Assembly (NCBI RefSeq): GCF_000143415.4
Contig: NW_003314294.1
Coordinates: 1,679,258-1,743,257 of the forward strand
Origin: Selaginella moellendorffii
Taxonomy: Eukaryota > Streptophyta > Lycopodiopsida > Selaginellales > Selaginellaceae
Direction: 5' to 3'
DNA length: 64,000 bases
A program made the translations under genes and the position numbers. Every line of letters begins with the position of its first letter. Position 1 is the stretch's first letter. Positions 1 to 9,186 of this stretch are shown here, one piece after another. Below the pieces are notes generated by a model. That model was given only the letters and a program-made list of their open reading frames with translations. It was not told the origin of the DNA and did no database searches.

Positions 1-224
1 ATCATTCCTCAGACTTGAGCGCCACCATTAATTTCTGGATCGCCACGCACATGCATGCACGTGAAATCCAAAAGAAATCCGCAACGTCATCATTCCTCGG
101 ACTGCATGCACGCAAAATCCAAAAGAAAGATCATGATTGGGATATAATTTAATACCCTCGCTATATTTATACCATGCATGATTGGATATTCCATGTTGGA
201 TGATAAAGAGTTCATCAGATGGGA

Positions 225-482
225 CCAAGTCGAAGATCAAGTCCAAGACCGACTCAGAGACCGAGTTTGAGATAGAGTCCGAAATCGAGTCCGAGGCCGA
301 CTCGGGGACCGAGTTCGAGACCGAGTCCGAGATCCGAAATTGGGTCCGAGACTGAGTCCGAGGTCGAGTCCGAGGTCGGGTCCGAGATTGGGTCCGAGAT
401 CGAGTCCGAGATCGAATCCGAGACCAAATCCGAAGTCGGATCCAAAATTGAGTCCGAGATCGAGCCAGAGACTAAGTCCAAA
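225..482. repeat. Degenerate 12-bp tandem repeat (GAGTCCGAGATC-like)
   Basis: About 20 imperfect units of a GAG-TCC/ACC-GAG pattern run through this stretch. Copies are at 9,219-9,476 and, more diverged, at 24,276-24,628. The repeat is open in several frames and gives low-complexity Ser/Asp or Arg/Pro peptides, which are not genes. Confidence 0.9.
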
Positions 483-1323
483 TACTAATACGGGTCAAGG
501 GGTGAAAGCCCAAAGCGTGCGTGTCCCAGGGGAGGGGGGGGTGGGGGGGGGCTGCAGGGGGTTCCAAAAGTATAGTAGGGATAGTGAGGTCTATGAACTA
601 GTTTTGAAGGGACTCTCCAGTGGGGCTTCCAAACCGACTTGAGGTTGAGACTAGGACCGAGGGGCCTTTGGTGGGAGTGAGTATGGACTTGGGTGGTGTT
701 GGAGGGGCCATCCAAGGAAGTGCTCAAGAGCAGCTCCCACTCCCGAAAGGGAAACCGGCTACGGTGCTCCCGGCTCATGTGGAGTGGTGCCCCACTTGAG
801 TACCATGCGGCTCATTGGTCCTCGCCCTTCCTAGGGGCTTGGGCCTTCCTTCGGGATGGAAGTGGGGGGGTAGAGGTACCCATACCGGGCTGTTAGGCCA
901 CGGTGTTTCGCCCCGGCGTCCCGAAGCAAGTGTTGCACTCAAGACTTGGGATTTAGAGGGTCCCATGATCAAGTCTTGTGGTACCAAGGGATGTTAGGAA
1001 CCTGGAAGCTTGGTGTGCTTGGCTGCTTGTGCTTGCGGGGAGTGTAGCCGAACCTTAAGTCCAATCTAACCCGGGGAGGGGGATTGGGAGAGATTGGGAA
1101 TTCGTGGATGGATGGCTAATGCTCTGTTGCTCGTGTAATGAATAGCTGAAACCAAGTAGAACCAAGTAGGAGTTGGTACCATAGGTGAGAACCTTGGCGA
1201 GGGAACTTAGCAAAAGCCAAAGCAGTGTCGGACGGATAGACGAGGTAAGCTGGCAAATTGGAAAGGAAAAATTTGTGGCTTACAAAAGGATGGCATAGTC
1301 GCTGGGTTGCCAGTAAAGAGAGG

Positions 1324-1344
1324 TTTAGGGTTTAGGGTTTAGGG
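1324..1344 (+). repeat. Interstitial telomere-type repeat, three TTTAGGG units
   Basis: Three exact TTTAGGG units sit where the related sequence near 26,105-26,215 has about 110 bp of ordinary LTR DNA. The telomeric units therefore occupy a deletion or repair junction. The copy in the second tandem unit is at 10,318-10,338. Confidence 0.9.
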
Positions 1345-1795
1345 TTCATCCGGTTGGAAGAAAGTTGCTCTAGAAAAGCTAGTGTGTTGTTGGCAAATGG
1401 TCGTAAGGATATCTCGGAAACGGCATGTCCAAATGAGGTGGTGTCTTCTGCTGTTTATGCACTGTATATGTGTCCGTGGTATGGTGTAAATGTGACCTTA
1501 AATGGAGATGTGCACAATGGTGAAAGAATGAAAGATGCAAAATGGGCATCTAGAGGTAAGTGCGGGCAATACTATTGGAAGTGATTGGTGATGGAACTAT
1601 GAGTGTAGATGATATGGAATGGGTGTGGAAAATGTGTGGGTATATTTATGGTAAGGGAAGGGCCAAAGAACTTGGAACATAGACCGAGCCAAACAAGGAA
1701 CCTCCATACAAACGGCAATGCAGCCTAAGCATGAAATCCAAGGCATGGGCTGCGTTTGAGCAGGGAAGGGCGAGAGAAAGCAATTTCAACCTAAA

Positions 1796-1817
1796 GCTCT
1801 ATTTTGTTAAAGTGGGA
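1796..1817 (+). repeat. Terminal inverted repeat of element E, gene A end (tandem copy 1)
   Basis: This 22-bp sequence contains TTGTTAAAGTGGGA. It recurs at 10,790-10,811 and, inverted, at 21,839-21,860. Variants with one T-to-C change lie at the gene B ends of the other copies (42,792-42,813 and 62,180-62,201). No clear target-site duplication was found at any end. Confidence 0.6.
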
Positions 1818-2179
1818 ATTGTCATTATCCCACTTGTAAAATAAGGTTTCCAAACCTTTATATAGTATATAAATATAACAAAATTCAACTGTATTGAGGC
1901 ACATGCCATTTTATTTTAAACAAGGAAATGTCTACTCAATCACTTCTCCTCCCCCTGCCACTGCTTTACCTCTCTCTTCTCCTTGTCATCGTCGTCCAAT
2001 TTCTTTCCATCCTTTTAATATTGGCTCAGTTGCTCCGAGTCTAGGTGGAGCCCAAGTCCCCATTCAATCTTTACTTTCCCCTTATTAATAAAACAACTTC
2101 GTAGACTTCCAATAACATGCTGTAACACTTCTAGTATAATGCAAATCCTCTCAAAGAATTGTCTTTTAATATTAATACA

Positions 2180-2201
2180 ATGGCATGGAACCCCATGCCA
2201 T
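2180..2201. repeat. Palindrome of the ATGGCATG family in the gene A 3' flank
   Basis: ATGGCATGGAA followed by CCCATGCCAT forms a near-perfect inverted repeat 35 bp beyond the gene A stop. It shows that the family is not confined to introns. The copy 2 equivalent is at 11,174-11,195. Confidence 0.8.
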
Positions 2202-2235
2202 AATAAGTTACATTTTTAAATAAATACATGCCATC

Positions 2236-3098
2236 TCAGACTATTATTTTTTGCCTCCAACGCCTATACAATAATCTTGGAATTTCATCACTCTCCACAC
2301 TATCAGGATTTAAACCCAATAGTAATGCCATCTCTTCTCTAATACGTCCATGCTCATGTTCAGTGGTCGAAGAACCCATTCGGTTGAGCAGATTATGGAG
2401 ATGCGGATAGTGCTTGGCTAGACAATATACATGCCATAAATGATGACTGGTGTCTATCCGATCAAATGGCTTCTGATATACCGTTCTATCTGCCATTTGG
2501 TTGATTTCTGCAGCCACCTCTTGGACTGGCCGGTTCTCTATCACCATCGCTCCAAGCCGTTTTGCAAGGTCCCCCAGAACATATGGTTTCTTCTCCCTAG
2601 TTTCCATATTGCAAGAGATGGGATGCACTGCATATGTGTGCGTGTTCGCTGTAGTTTTAATCGGCGAGTCATCGATGATGAGGATTTCACTTGACCTAGC
2701 AGTCTGGTTCATCACTATAGCCTCTGGCTTGACGAAGATGGGTTTGCTACCCCTCACATGGACCATAGTCAAGCAATCCTCCTACGTTAGGAGAAAGTCA
2801 AATGGTAATATTACTCGCGTCTGATCGTGCATCATCTGTAACAACGTTAATGCATTGTGGCGCATCATGGATGTCCAAACTCCCAATTGCAAATTGAACC
2901 CGGCCCTCTATTTTAAGTGTCGCATGGTCATTATTAAATCCCGCAGTTTCTCCCGTGTGATTAATGTGAATCTGTTTCTTTTGACCAACTTGCGACCGCA
3001 GGCTTTGGAGGGTGCAGTGACATTCGAGGACGAGCCACGCTCATGGGAGAAAAGGACACCGTTCAGATCAAAAATGATACAGTACCTTCGCTGTGACT
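2236..3098 (-). pseudogene. Gene A copy 1, exon 17: NLI/FCP1-type HAD phosphatase domain, broken by two nonsense codons
   Basis: Motifs in order: FDLNGVLFS (HAD motif I, usually DxDxT/V, here with Asn at the second Asp), VWTSM (motif II), FLLT-EDC, and ILIIDDSPIK (acidic motif). This order matches FCP1/SCP-like phosphatases acting on phosphoserine in protein tails such as the RNA polymerase II CTD. Asp-to-Asn at the general acid/base position predicts weak or no phosphatase activity. TAG codons lie at 2,910-2,908 and 2,784-2,782. A helical tail of about 130 residues with a His-rich patch follows the domain. Confidence 0.65.
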
Positions 3099-3145
3099 TT
3101 GAAATGAAATGCGTCAGCATAAAAAATGGTACAAGTCAATTTTAC

Positions 3146-3730
3146 CATCTACAATATTAGCAAATGGTGCTCCCGATGGTCGTTGAGAGGGTTTTGGTCG
3201 AGGAAACGTGAAGGGCGGAAATACTCTCCTCTGCAATGTGGGATCAATCGCATCCGATGGCGTGTGGGCACATGCCATTTCAGCTGTAGACTCTGGTACA
3301 ACTGGCTCAACAGTGGCATGGGGTGGTTCCGATGGCATGTGATCACACGCCATTTCAGCTGGTGCCTCCGTTGGCAAAGTGGACATGACCGAACAGGCAG
3401 CAGGGGCGGTATAGGGAGGTTCCAACGGTGCGTAGTCAGACGATTGGGCACACGTTGAGTCCGTTGGAAATGAGGATACGACCGGCTCGGCGGCTGGGCC
3501 GGCCTCATATGGGTCCAATGGCGCCTGGTCACCGTCAGTTGGATACGTGGACAAGATTGACTCAGTGGTATGGGCAACATCAAGTGGAGCGTGGTCAGCT
3601 TGCTTGGCGTTGATATGGATAGTAGCCTCCACCAGCTCTGATGACTCTTGCAGGCAAGTAGAGTCCACTGGCAGATCCATATGCATGTCCAAATATCTCC
3701 CTTCGATTGAGATGGTATCCTCCCGTGCTA
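3146..3730 (-). CDS. Gene A copy 1, exon 16: Pro/Ala-rich exon with internal repeats and two in-frame palindromes
   Basis: The exon encodes 195 residues (585 nt), 576 nt in copy 3. A unit of about 28-31 residues with the pattern (D/C)xxP(L/S)(D/E)PP...(S/E)(S/T) is repeated about four to five times. The last two units contain EMACDHMPSEPP and EMACAHTPSD, whose DNA (around 3,332-3,354 and 3,254-3,276) is the ATGGCRTG...CACGCCAT palindrome seen elsewhere in introns. A 15-nt microexon (3,949-3,935) and a 108-nt exon (3,885-3,778) precede it. No known domain is recognised. Confidence 0.55.
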
Positions 3731-4006
3731 CTAAAAACAAACTCATTAGCACATTGAATCGACTATACTGTATTTACCATCAACTGCTATTGAGGAACTA
3801 GGACCGATATCACTTGGGCGCACTGCTGATTCTGAAGGATTGGACATACATTTCGACCCTTGCTTGGCACTATCCTTCCTTGACACTAAAGGCTAGAGTT
3901 TGTATCTTAATTCAACTGAATAATCTCTACTTACCATTTGCTTTGCGACCTACATGGACAATGTTAGAAATGGTAAAAAGTTAGGAATGGATGTACTATT
4001 ATTTAC

Positions 4007-4558
4007 CTGATGGTTTGTCTTGTATGACCTTCCTCCGCTGCTCTTTGGCCACCTCAGGCTGGCCATCGTCGTCATCATCATCGTCGTCGTTATTGTGATC
4101 GTCACCATTGTGAGGACCATCCAAGTCCTTTTCGTCCTCCTCTTCTTCGTCCTCCTCTTCTTTGTCCTCCTCTTCGTCCTTCTGCTCTTCCTGCTCATTA
4201 TCTTTCTCTGGCTCCTCATCCCCCTCTTGCATTTCTTCCATAGGCTGCTCAGGCTGGATGGCTTGTTCTTCCAGGACCATCTTGGGAAAATCATCTGGCC
4301 GAGTCTCCATCTCAAAATACAAGACATCCATAGCCTGTTTTAGTGCGTGACCTAGGACCGTATCCTCACCCGACTGTCTTAACATGGTTTCTGCACGTTC
4401 TTGCACCCTTCGAAGACGACGAGATGAGAAAAACGTGGCCCTGACTTGAAAAACATCCCTCATCCATTGTACCTCTCCATTGAGATTGGGGAAGGGGAGT
4501 CCACCATAGGAATCTGAGTCAGGAGGTGGTGACTGGCTGCTTTCACTCAGCCCTTGAT
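4007..4558 (-). CDS. Gene A copy 1, exon 13: acidic Glu/Asp tract
   Basis: This 552-nt exon encodes about 184 residues. The first half is mixed and probably helical (around RRLRRVQERAETML). The second half is a long acidic run dominated by Glu, then Asp. Such tracts are common in chromatin and histone-binding proteins; no specific function is assigned. The opposite strand gives a Val/Leu/Ile-rich open frame that is only a shadow of this tract. The exon is the same length in all three copies. Confidence 0.6.
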
Positions 4559-4605
4559 CTGCAATGAATGGCATGAGCACACACGCCATAACCGCGAGGC
4601 ATTAC

Positions 4606-5707
4606 CTATCATCTTTTCGTTGCCCTTCTTCCTTTTCGAATCAAACGCCTCTGATCCCGACGACTGTCCAACATGCTTTCGCTTTTTATGACTACTGTTA
4701 GTTTGAGCTTGATCTGCAAGAAATGGCATGAGGACCCACGCAATAACCATGACGCTTTATTTCCCGTCCTTGGAGGCTCTGTCATGCCTTCCGCATCCTC
4801 AGGTACCTGCTCCTCAATTCCCTTTTGCTTTCGTTTCTTATGTGCCCGTTCTACAGAAATAGCATGAGGACATACGCGATAAGCACACAAATGCTTTTAC
4901 CCTTCCTCCTCTGCCCTGGTCGGTTGTCCATCTCTTTGTCTACAGCGTCTGAAAGCTGTTTTGCAGGTAGCCTAATTCGAGGTTCACGACGTCTCCTTGG
5001 CAATTGAACTGTATATTATTGCATCAACACATGCAACATCCCATAATATTTTTAAGTTACCTTTCATAAAGTTTTCCATTGGTTCAACTTGTTCCCCTGA
5101 AATACAAACTTAGATAAATGCATGGGGCCATATGTCATGATCGTACCTGTTTCGGAACTCTCCTTATCACTCTCTGAGGCCTCCCCCTCCTCCACTGGAG
5201 GCACGTTATTCCATTCGATTTCCTCGACACGATCTGCAAGAACATTAGTTAATTGCATGGGGCCACACGCCATCAAACCTTCAGGTTCTTGTCGTGAGGT
5301 CTGCGCTGCTTGCCCTAGTCTCTTTGGAATTTGAGCTGCAAGAAGCAATGGCATGAGAAATCACGTATAACAAAAATGATTGGTACCTCTCGTCCGTTGT
5401 ACTTGGCTGGTGCTTGCCTGTTTTGCCTTTGAAGAAGTGTCTCCTGCAAGGAATGGCATGAGACCACACGCCATTGCAAATATAATTTGTACCTCCTTTT
5501 TTCCTATTGCTTCTCTGTTTGTCCTTCTTCGACGCGCCACTAATGCGCTTTTCAGTCCTCGTGTCTGAATATTCACAACGATCTATAATCAAAATGGCGT
5601 GAGGCCTCACGTGACCTTACCTTGTGCAGGTTGTGAGCTCGGCCCAACATGGGTATCTTCAACAGTAGCTGTTAATGCCGTTTCAGCATCTGGGGGTAGC
5701 CACGCTC
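4606..5707 (-). CDS. Gene A copy 1, exons 4-12: Lys/Glu-rich linker of small symmetric exons
   Basis: Nine exons of 87, 90, 57, 57, 87, 36, 108, 87 and 108 nt are separated by introns of 38-52 nt. Every exon is a multiple of three and every intron is phase 1. Most introns carry an ATGGC...GCCAT palindrome just before the acceptor. The encoded peptide is hydrophilic, with basic clusters (HKKRK, KRKK, RRRRE) and acidic patches, and has no recognised fold. The junction at 4,763 begins GA rather than GT. The same structure is in copy 2; copy 3 lacks exons 7-11 but stays in frame. Confidence 0.6.
5444..5492 (-). repeat. Representative gene A micro-intron with a palindrome at its 3' end
   Basis: The 49-nt intron starts GTACAAATT and ends in a hairpin arm, CATTCCTTGCAG. 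The palindrome ATGGCGTGTGG / TCTCATGCCAT occupies most of the 3' half, ending about 8-10 nt before the AG. Same layout: 4,559-4,605, 4,714-4,763, 4,851-4,900, 5,097-5,146, 5,234-5,278, 5,336-5,386, 5,583-5,620 and 7,082-7,135, some more degraded. Equivalent introns are in copy 2 (+8,994) and copy 3. Confidence 0.75.
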
Positions 5708-5757
5708 CTGCATACAGAGCTTGTGAGATAACATTTAAACTTAAAGTGCGTACTCAC

Positions 5758-8314
5758 CAGGTTCGCAGAGAAGATACTGTTTTTCTTTGGCAACTGTAAC
5801 TATATGCTCCATTGAAGTCACCTCTTCAATGGAGTTTGTCACCGCAACACACGGGACACCCTTGAGTAGTGCGGCTCGAAAGAATAATCCGCCGCAGTTG
5901 TACTCGACAACGCATTTGCCCTTGGAGTCGGAAGCAGGTGACCCACCCGCTATTGTGTTGAAGACCCAACTGAGCATTTCCCATGCTACACCTGGAGCTT
6001 TCTCTGGATTCGAAAGCTCCATAGCCGTCTTCAGTTCCTCAGGCACGGGTAAATTGACCTCCCTCAGATCAATTCGATCGGCCTTGTCAAACGAAGCTGG
6101 GAAGTCACTCCAGTCCCACTTTGCTGCAGGACCAATAACAAGGGCGAGTGTGAAGATGCGGACATTCATCGGTATCTTCTTCTTAGCCATTATCCCATGG
6201 ATCTCCCGCATCTCCTTGCCTTTCAATCGAGCCTTCACCTCATTCAAGGCCTTCCAGAACTTGTGATAGGATTCGGAGTCGTAGATCATATAGTGGACTG
6301 AAGATTCCACCTCCACAAGTCCCACCATTAAGTCAAAGATGGAGCTGACTTCGTCTGCATGAGTGATCTCCTCATTTGTGAAGTCCATCACACAAAAGAT
6401 GTTCTTGACCTGCTCATCTCCGCGGGAAACGATGCTCCTCCACCTTTGATCCTCATCCGAATTCACGTATACCCGGTAAGGTTCTCGATAGGCCTCTGCT
6501 GCGGGGTCAAGCTGTTTCTGAAGCCGGCGGTCGACATTCCTCTTAATGAAATTTGGATACTGATCCAACTTCTCAGCTTTACTTTTTGTGGCATCCCGCA
6601 GCAGATCGATGAACTTGGGGGCCCCCTTCACGTACTCGTCGATGTCTTCATTTGACAACTCCAGCTCTTCCATCATCTCTTGCGTGGTGTCGATGCTCAC
6701 CCTCTCCACGGCCACTTGCTCGAAGATCCAATCCTTCAATAGCGCACGAGCTCTCAGAGTCGTGCACAAGTCCTCGTATGTCACAATATGGCCGAGAGTC
6801 ATTTTGGTCTTGTTGAAGACTACCTCACCACGTAGAAGAGCATTAGCCACTGTCAGAAGGTCATCGTCGTCTAGAGACCGCGAGAAACGCAAGGCGTTGA
6901 GCTTCAAATCATTGGGCTTCCGGCCGTCCTCCACACCCATTGAGTTTAGCAACTCCCCGTCATGGTACCTCCTCAGCACATCTACCCATTTGTCAAAAAC
7001 AACTTTTGTCGCGAGTAGAATGTTATGGATGCTGAGTGTGTCATTGACCCCCAATGTTTTCGAGAGAAGACTCGAGAATTCCTGCAATGGAAATGGCATG
7101 AGGCCACATGCTATGCCACATGCAACGAGGCTTACTTGCCAGGCGCTAGTTGCTAGTGCACGTCCTTGTCCTAGTTTTTGTGGCTTCTTCAGTTGAACCC
7201 AAAGCTTCCGTGTTCGTGCCAATGTCTCGTGTAGACCCGATTTGTAGCACGTTTCTTGCTTGACATTCTGCGCATGGGAGATGTATATGATAGATCGGAG
7301 GGGCGAGTTGCCTTTTATCAGGTGGACAACTCTTGTCTTGAAGACTTTCTTCACCTCCTCACCCACCATAATATCCACAACTATCTCTTGCATCGCCAAG
7401 CTAGAATGTTGCCCGGAGACGGCATAGAACCGGATGTTCTGCTCGTCCAACACCTTCCTATTGATCAAGTCTGGAAACCTCGTCTCGCCCTTCATTGTTC
7501 GGTAGTAGGGGATCACGTCTGCGATGTCGGGTGTTACTGGACTTGCCAGCATCTTCTGCTTCAGTTTCTCCACCCACTCATCAGATACTAGCCTGTGGTT
7601 GTATTTGCTTTGGATGTCGATGTGGCTCACGTCGATTGTATATACTTTGTTGGAATAGTAATAAGTACTATTATCTGCGACGATTTTTGCTGCCTCTTCT
7701 TGCTCTTTCTGCTCTTTGCGGCTCTTCTTTTTGGTGGGTGTAGTGTTCGAACCCGAGGCAATGGCATCACCGAGTAGCTTCTTTTTTGGAGCAGGAGAGT
7801 CGGACGTCGGCTTGAGCTTGACCACCCTTTTCTGCTTCGGGGTAGTTTCCAGATCGACCCCCTTCCCCTTCGCTTCGCGAACTGGAGTCACTCTCAACGG
7901 CTCAATGTTGGAATATAGTTTTTGAACATCGCCGTAGGTGAGGTCCGTGGATTCCATGTGATCTTCATAGACCTGCAGCGTCTTTGAAATTGTGGGCCTC
8001 CTGGACAACCTCTCCCTAGCTCCCTCTAGGAATTCCTCATAGCCGCTGCCCCCCTCCAAGAAGCCGCTAGGATGTGCAAGGTGGATCTTGAAGGCGGACG
8101 CTGTCTCTACCACAAGTGTCAGTCCATATTCTTGCATGGAACTGCATGGACTGTCTGTCACTTGGATGAGGATCCCCATGCATTCTTTTCTCCCACCATC
8201 TGTGTTGTACAGCCTCAGATCCTCGCCTTCCATCCCGAAAGTCCAACTGGTGAGCTCCTCCCCCTTCTCTGCATCCACATTGACAGTGGCTGGAAGAAGA
8301 ACGCAATTCCTCGC
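5758..8314 (-). CDS. Gene A copy 1, exons 2-3: ParB-like domain plus degenerate methyltransferase-like segment
   Basis: Residues about 225-370 look like a ParB N-terminal domain: a start helix (SDEWVEKLKQKM), a GERR-box-like motif (YAVSGQHSSLAMQ) and an N-x2-Q-E box (HAQNVKQE). Residues about 160-215 are Lys-rich. A segment near the end of exon 3 (VVEYNCGGLFFRAALLKG) is laid out like the SAM-binding FxGxG motif I of beta-class amino-methyltransferases, but it lacks the usual Asp-Pro start, so activity is doubtful. Bacterial and phage ParB-like domains are often linked to DNA methylases. The start is taken as the ATG ending exon 1, because exon 2 follows it in frame after a clean acceptor. A 54-nt intron (7,082-7,135) has no stop and is a multiple of three, so it could also be retained. 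Confidence 0.6.
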
Positions 8315-8740
8315 CTGTTCAGAAATGCACAACAATTAGAGCTGACAGATGAAAAGCTAGCAGCTAGAAATAACGTGAGGCCACACGCCATTCACCACTG
8401 CATTAGATGTCTTGAGGCTGCATCCTAAGATGGCGTGAGGCTACATGCCATCTGTAACCGGACTGCACTCGAGAGCCCAATTGGTGCATGCCAATGTTGC
8501 TACTGAATGGCATGTGGCCTGATGCCATTTTCTACTTGGCCTAAAAGACTTACCATTTGAAGCCAAATGGAGGCGTGACAATCGAGGCTGGACTCGCTGG
8601 CGAATGTGCACTGTGTGTGTAGCGGATCGTAGCAGCAAGGCTACTCTGCCACTTACAGTTGGAGAGTGGCGCTGAAATCTCCTGGGACGCCAAGTGGGCT
8701 GCGTGTGGGTGGCGGAGTGGGCGGTGGAGTTGGTGGCAAA

Positions 8741-8935
8741 GTTACAAACTGGGTGTGTATTGAAGTGGACGCCGATGCACACGAGCGTGATGCGAGCGCG
8801 AGTGTGATGCAAGTGTGAGTGGACGCCGATGCATATGAAAAACCTGTAGAGAAGGTAGATGAGCGCGAATGTGAGCGTGATCGTGAGTGGGAGCGCGATG
8901 CGAGCGCGAGTGTGCGAGCACGAGTACGAAGCAAA
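8741..8935 (-). repeat. GCGAGCGCGAGTGTGA-type tandem repeats in the gene A 5' leader
   Basis: Imperfect CTCGC/GCGAG units fill the region between R and the first exon. It is present in copy 2 (17,735-17,929) and, inverted, at about 49,640-49,815. Open frames across it (His/Arg/Ser/Ala-rich) are low-complexity artefacts. A similar GCGAGCGGC repeat precedes gene B (19,040-19,175 and 47,430-47,625). Confidence 0.75.
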
Positions 8936-8994
8936 ATGCAAAACCTAACCTCACACGCGCGAAATGTCACGACAGTTGGTAATCCCGCAACGTC

Positions 8995-9186
8995 ATCATT
9001 CCTCGGACTTGGGTGCCACCATTAATTTCTGGATCGCCACGCACATGCATGCACGTGAAATCCAAAAGAAATCCGCAACGTCATCATTCCTCGGACTGCA
9101 TGCACGCAAAATCCAAAAGAAAGATCATGATTGGGATATAATTTAATACCCTCGCTATATTTATACCATGCATGATTGGATATTCC
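8995..9186. repeat. 192-bp border repeat R, lying between genes A and B in element E
   Basis: The same sequence occurs at 1-192 and 17,989-18,180, and inverted at 49,383-49,574. At 18,180 and 49,383 it runs into the native intergenic DNA between genes A and B. At 192 and 9,186 it is joined instead to LTR-derived DNA, so these are breakpoints. Inside R, a module of about 60 bp with a TGACG-like motif is present twice. Confidence 0.85.
9158..9165 (-). promoter_or_regulatory. Probable TATA box for gene A copy 1
   Basis: The minus strand reads TATAAATA here, about 600 bp upstream of the gene A start codon. The motif is kept in copy 2 (18,152-18,159) and in the inverted copy (49,404-49,411, plus strand). 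No transcription start can be seen, so this is inference from motif, position and conservation. Confidence 0.4.

Larger units (their letters stand above)
193..1795. mobile_element. LTR/UTR-derived gypsy fragment
   Basis: This stretch resembles 24,230-26,610, next to the minus-strand gypsy element. It shares the 12-bp repeat tract, a block GGGGTGAAAGCCCAAAGCG followed by a G-run, and the 1,360-1,750 segment. About 0.9 kb of the longer version is missing. There is no credible coding sequence. The identical copy is at 9,187-10,789. Confidence 0.7.
2236..8556 (-). pseudogene. Gene A copy 1: ParB-like/HAD phosphatase fusion gene of element E, about 17 exons, lightly damaged
   Basis: Exons on the minus strand: 8556-8554 (ATG only, after a 5' leader), 8314-7136, 7081-5758, 5707-5621, 5582-5493, 5443-5387, 5335-5279, 5233-5147, 5096-5061, 5008-4901, 4850-4764, 4713-4606, 4558-4007, 3949-3935, 3885-3778, 3730-3146 and 3098-2236. 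Joined, they total 5,346 nt, and phase stays consistent to the final stop. Damage: TAG at 2910-2908 and at 2784-2782 in the last exon, where the inverted copy has CAG; the last acceptor reads AA instead of AG at 3,099-3,100; one donor reads GA at 4,763-4,762. The large N-terminal exons are open. Lys/Arg clusters suggest nuclear localisation. The model was built by eye from splice motifs, reading phase and agreement with copy 3. Confidence 0.65.

Noticed and set aside
254-481. Ser/Asp-rich and Arg/Pro-rich open frames on both strands of the 12-bp repeat (also 9,248-9,475 and 24,258-24,630)
   Set aside because: They are a by-product of a stop-free tandem repeat, are open in several frames at once, and have no start context or domain.
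1354-1584. 76-codon frame present in both tandem units
   Set aside because: Present twice only because the unit is duplicated; the related DNA near 26,230-26,460 does not keep the frame.
4020-4343. Hydrophobic Val/Leu/Ile-rich frame that could look like a membrane protein (also 13,014 and 59,977)
   Set aside because: It is the antisense of the acidic GAG/GAC codon tract of exon 13.
8441-8941. His/Arg/Ser-rich frames in the gene A leader (also 17,435 and 49,628)
   Set aside because: They are produced by the CTCGC-type tandem repeats; frames differ between copies and the gene A start lies downstream.
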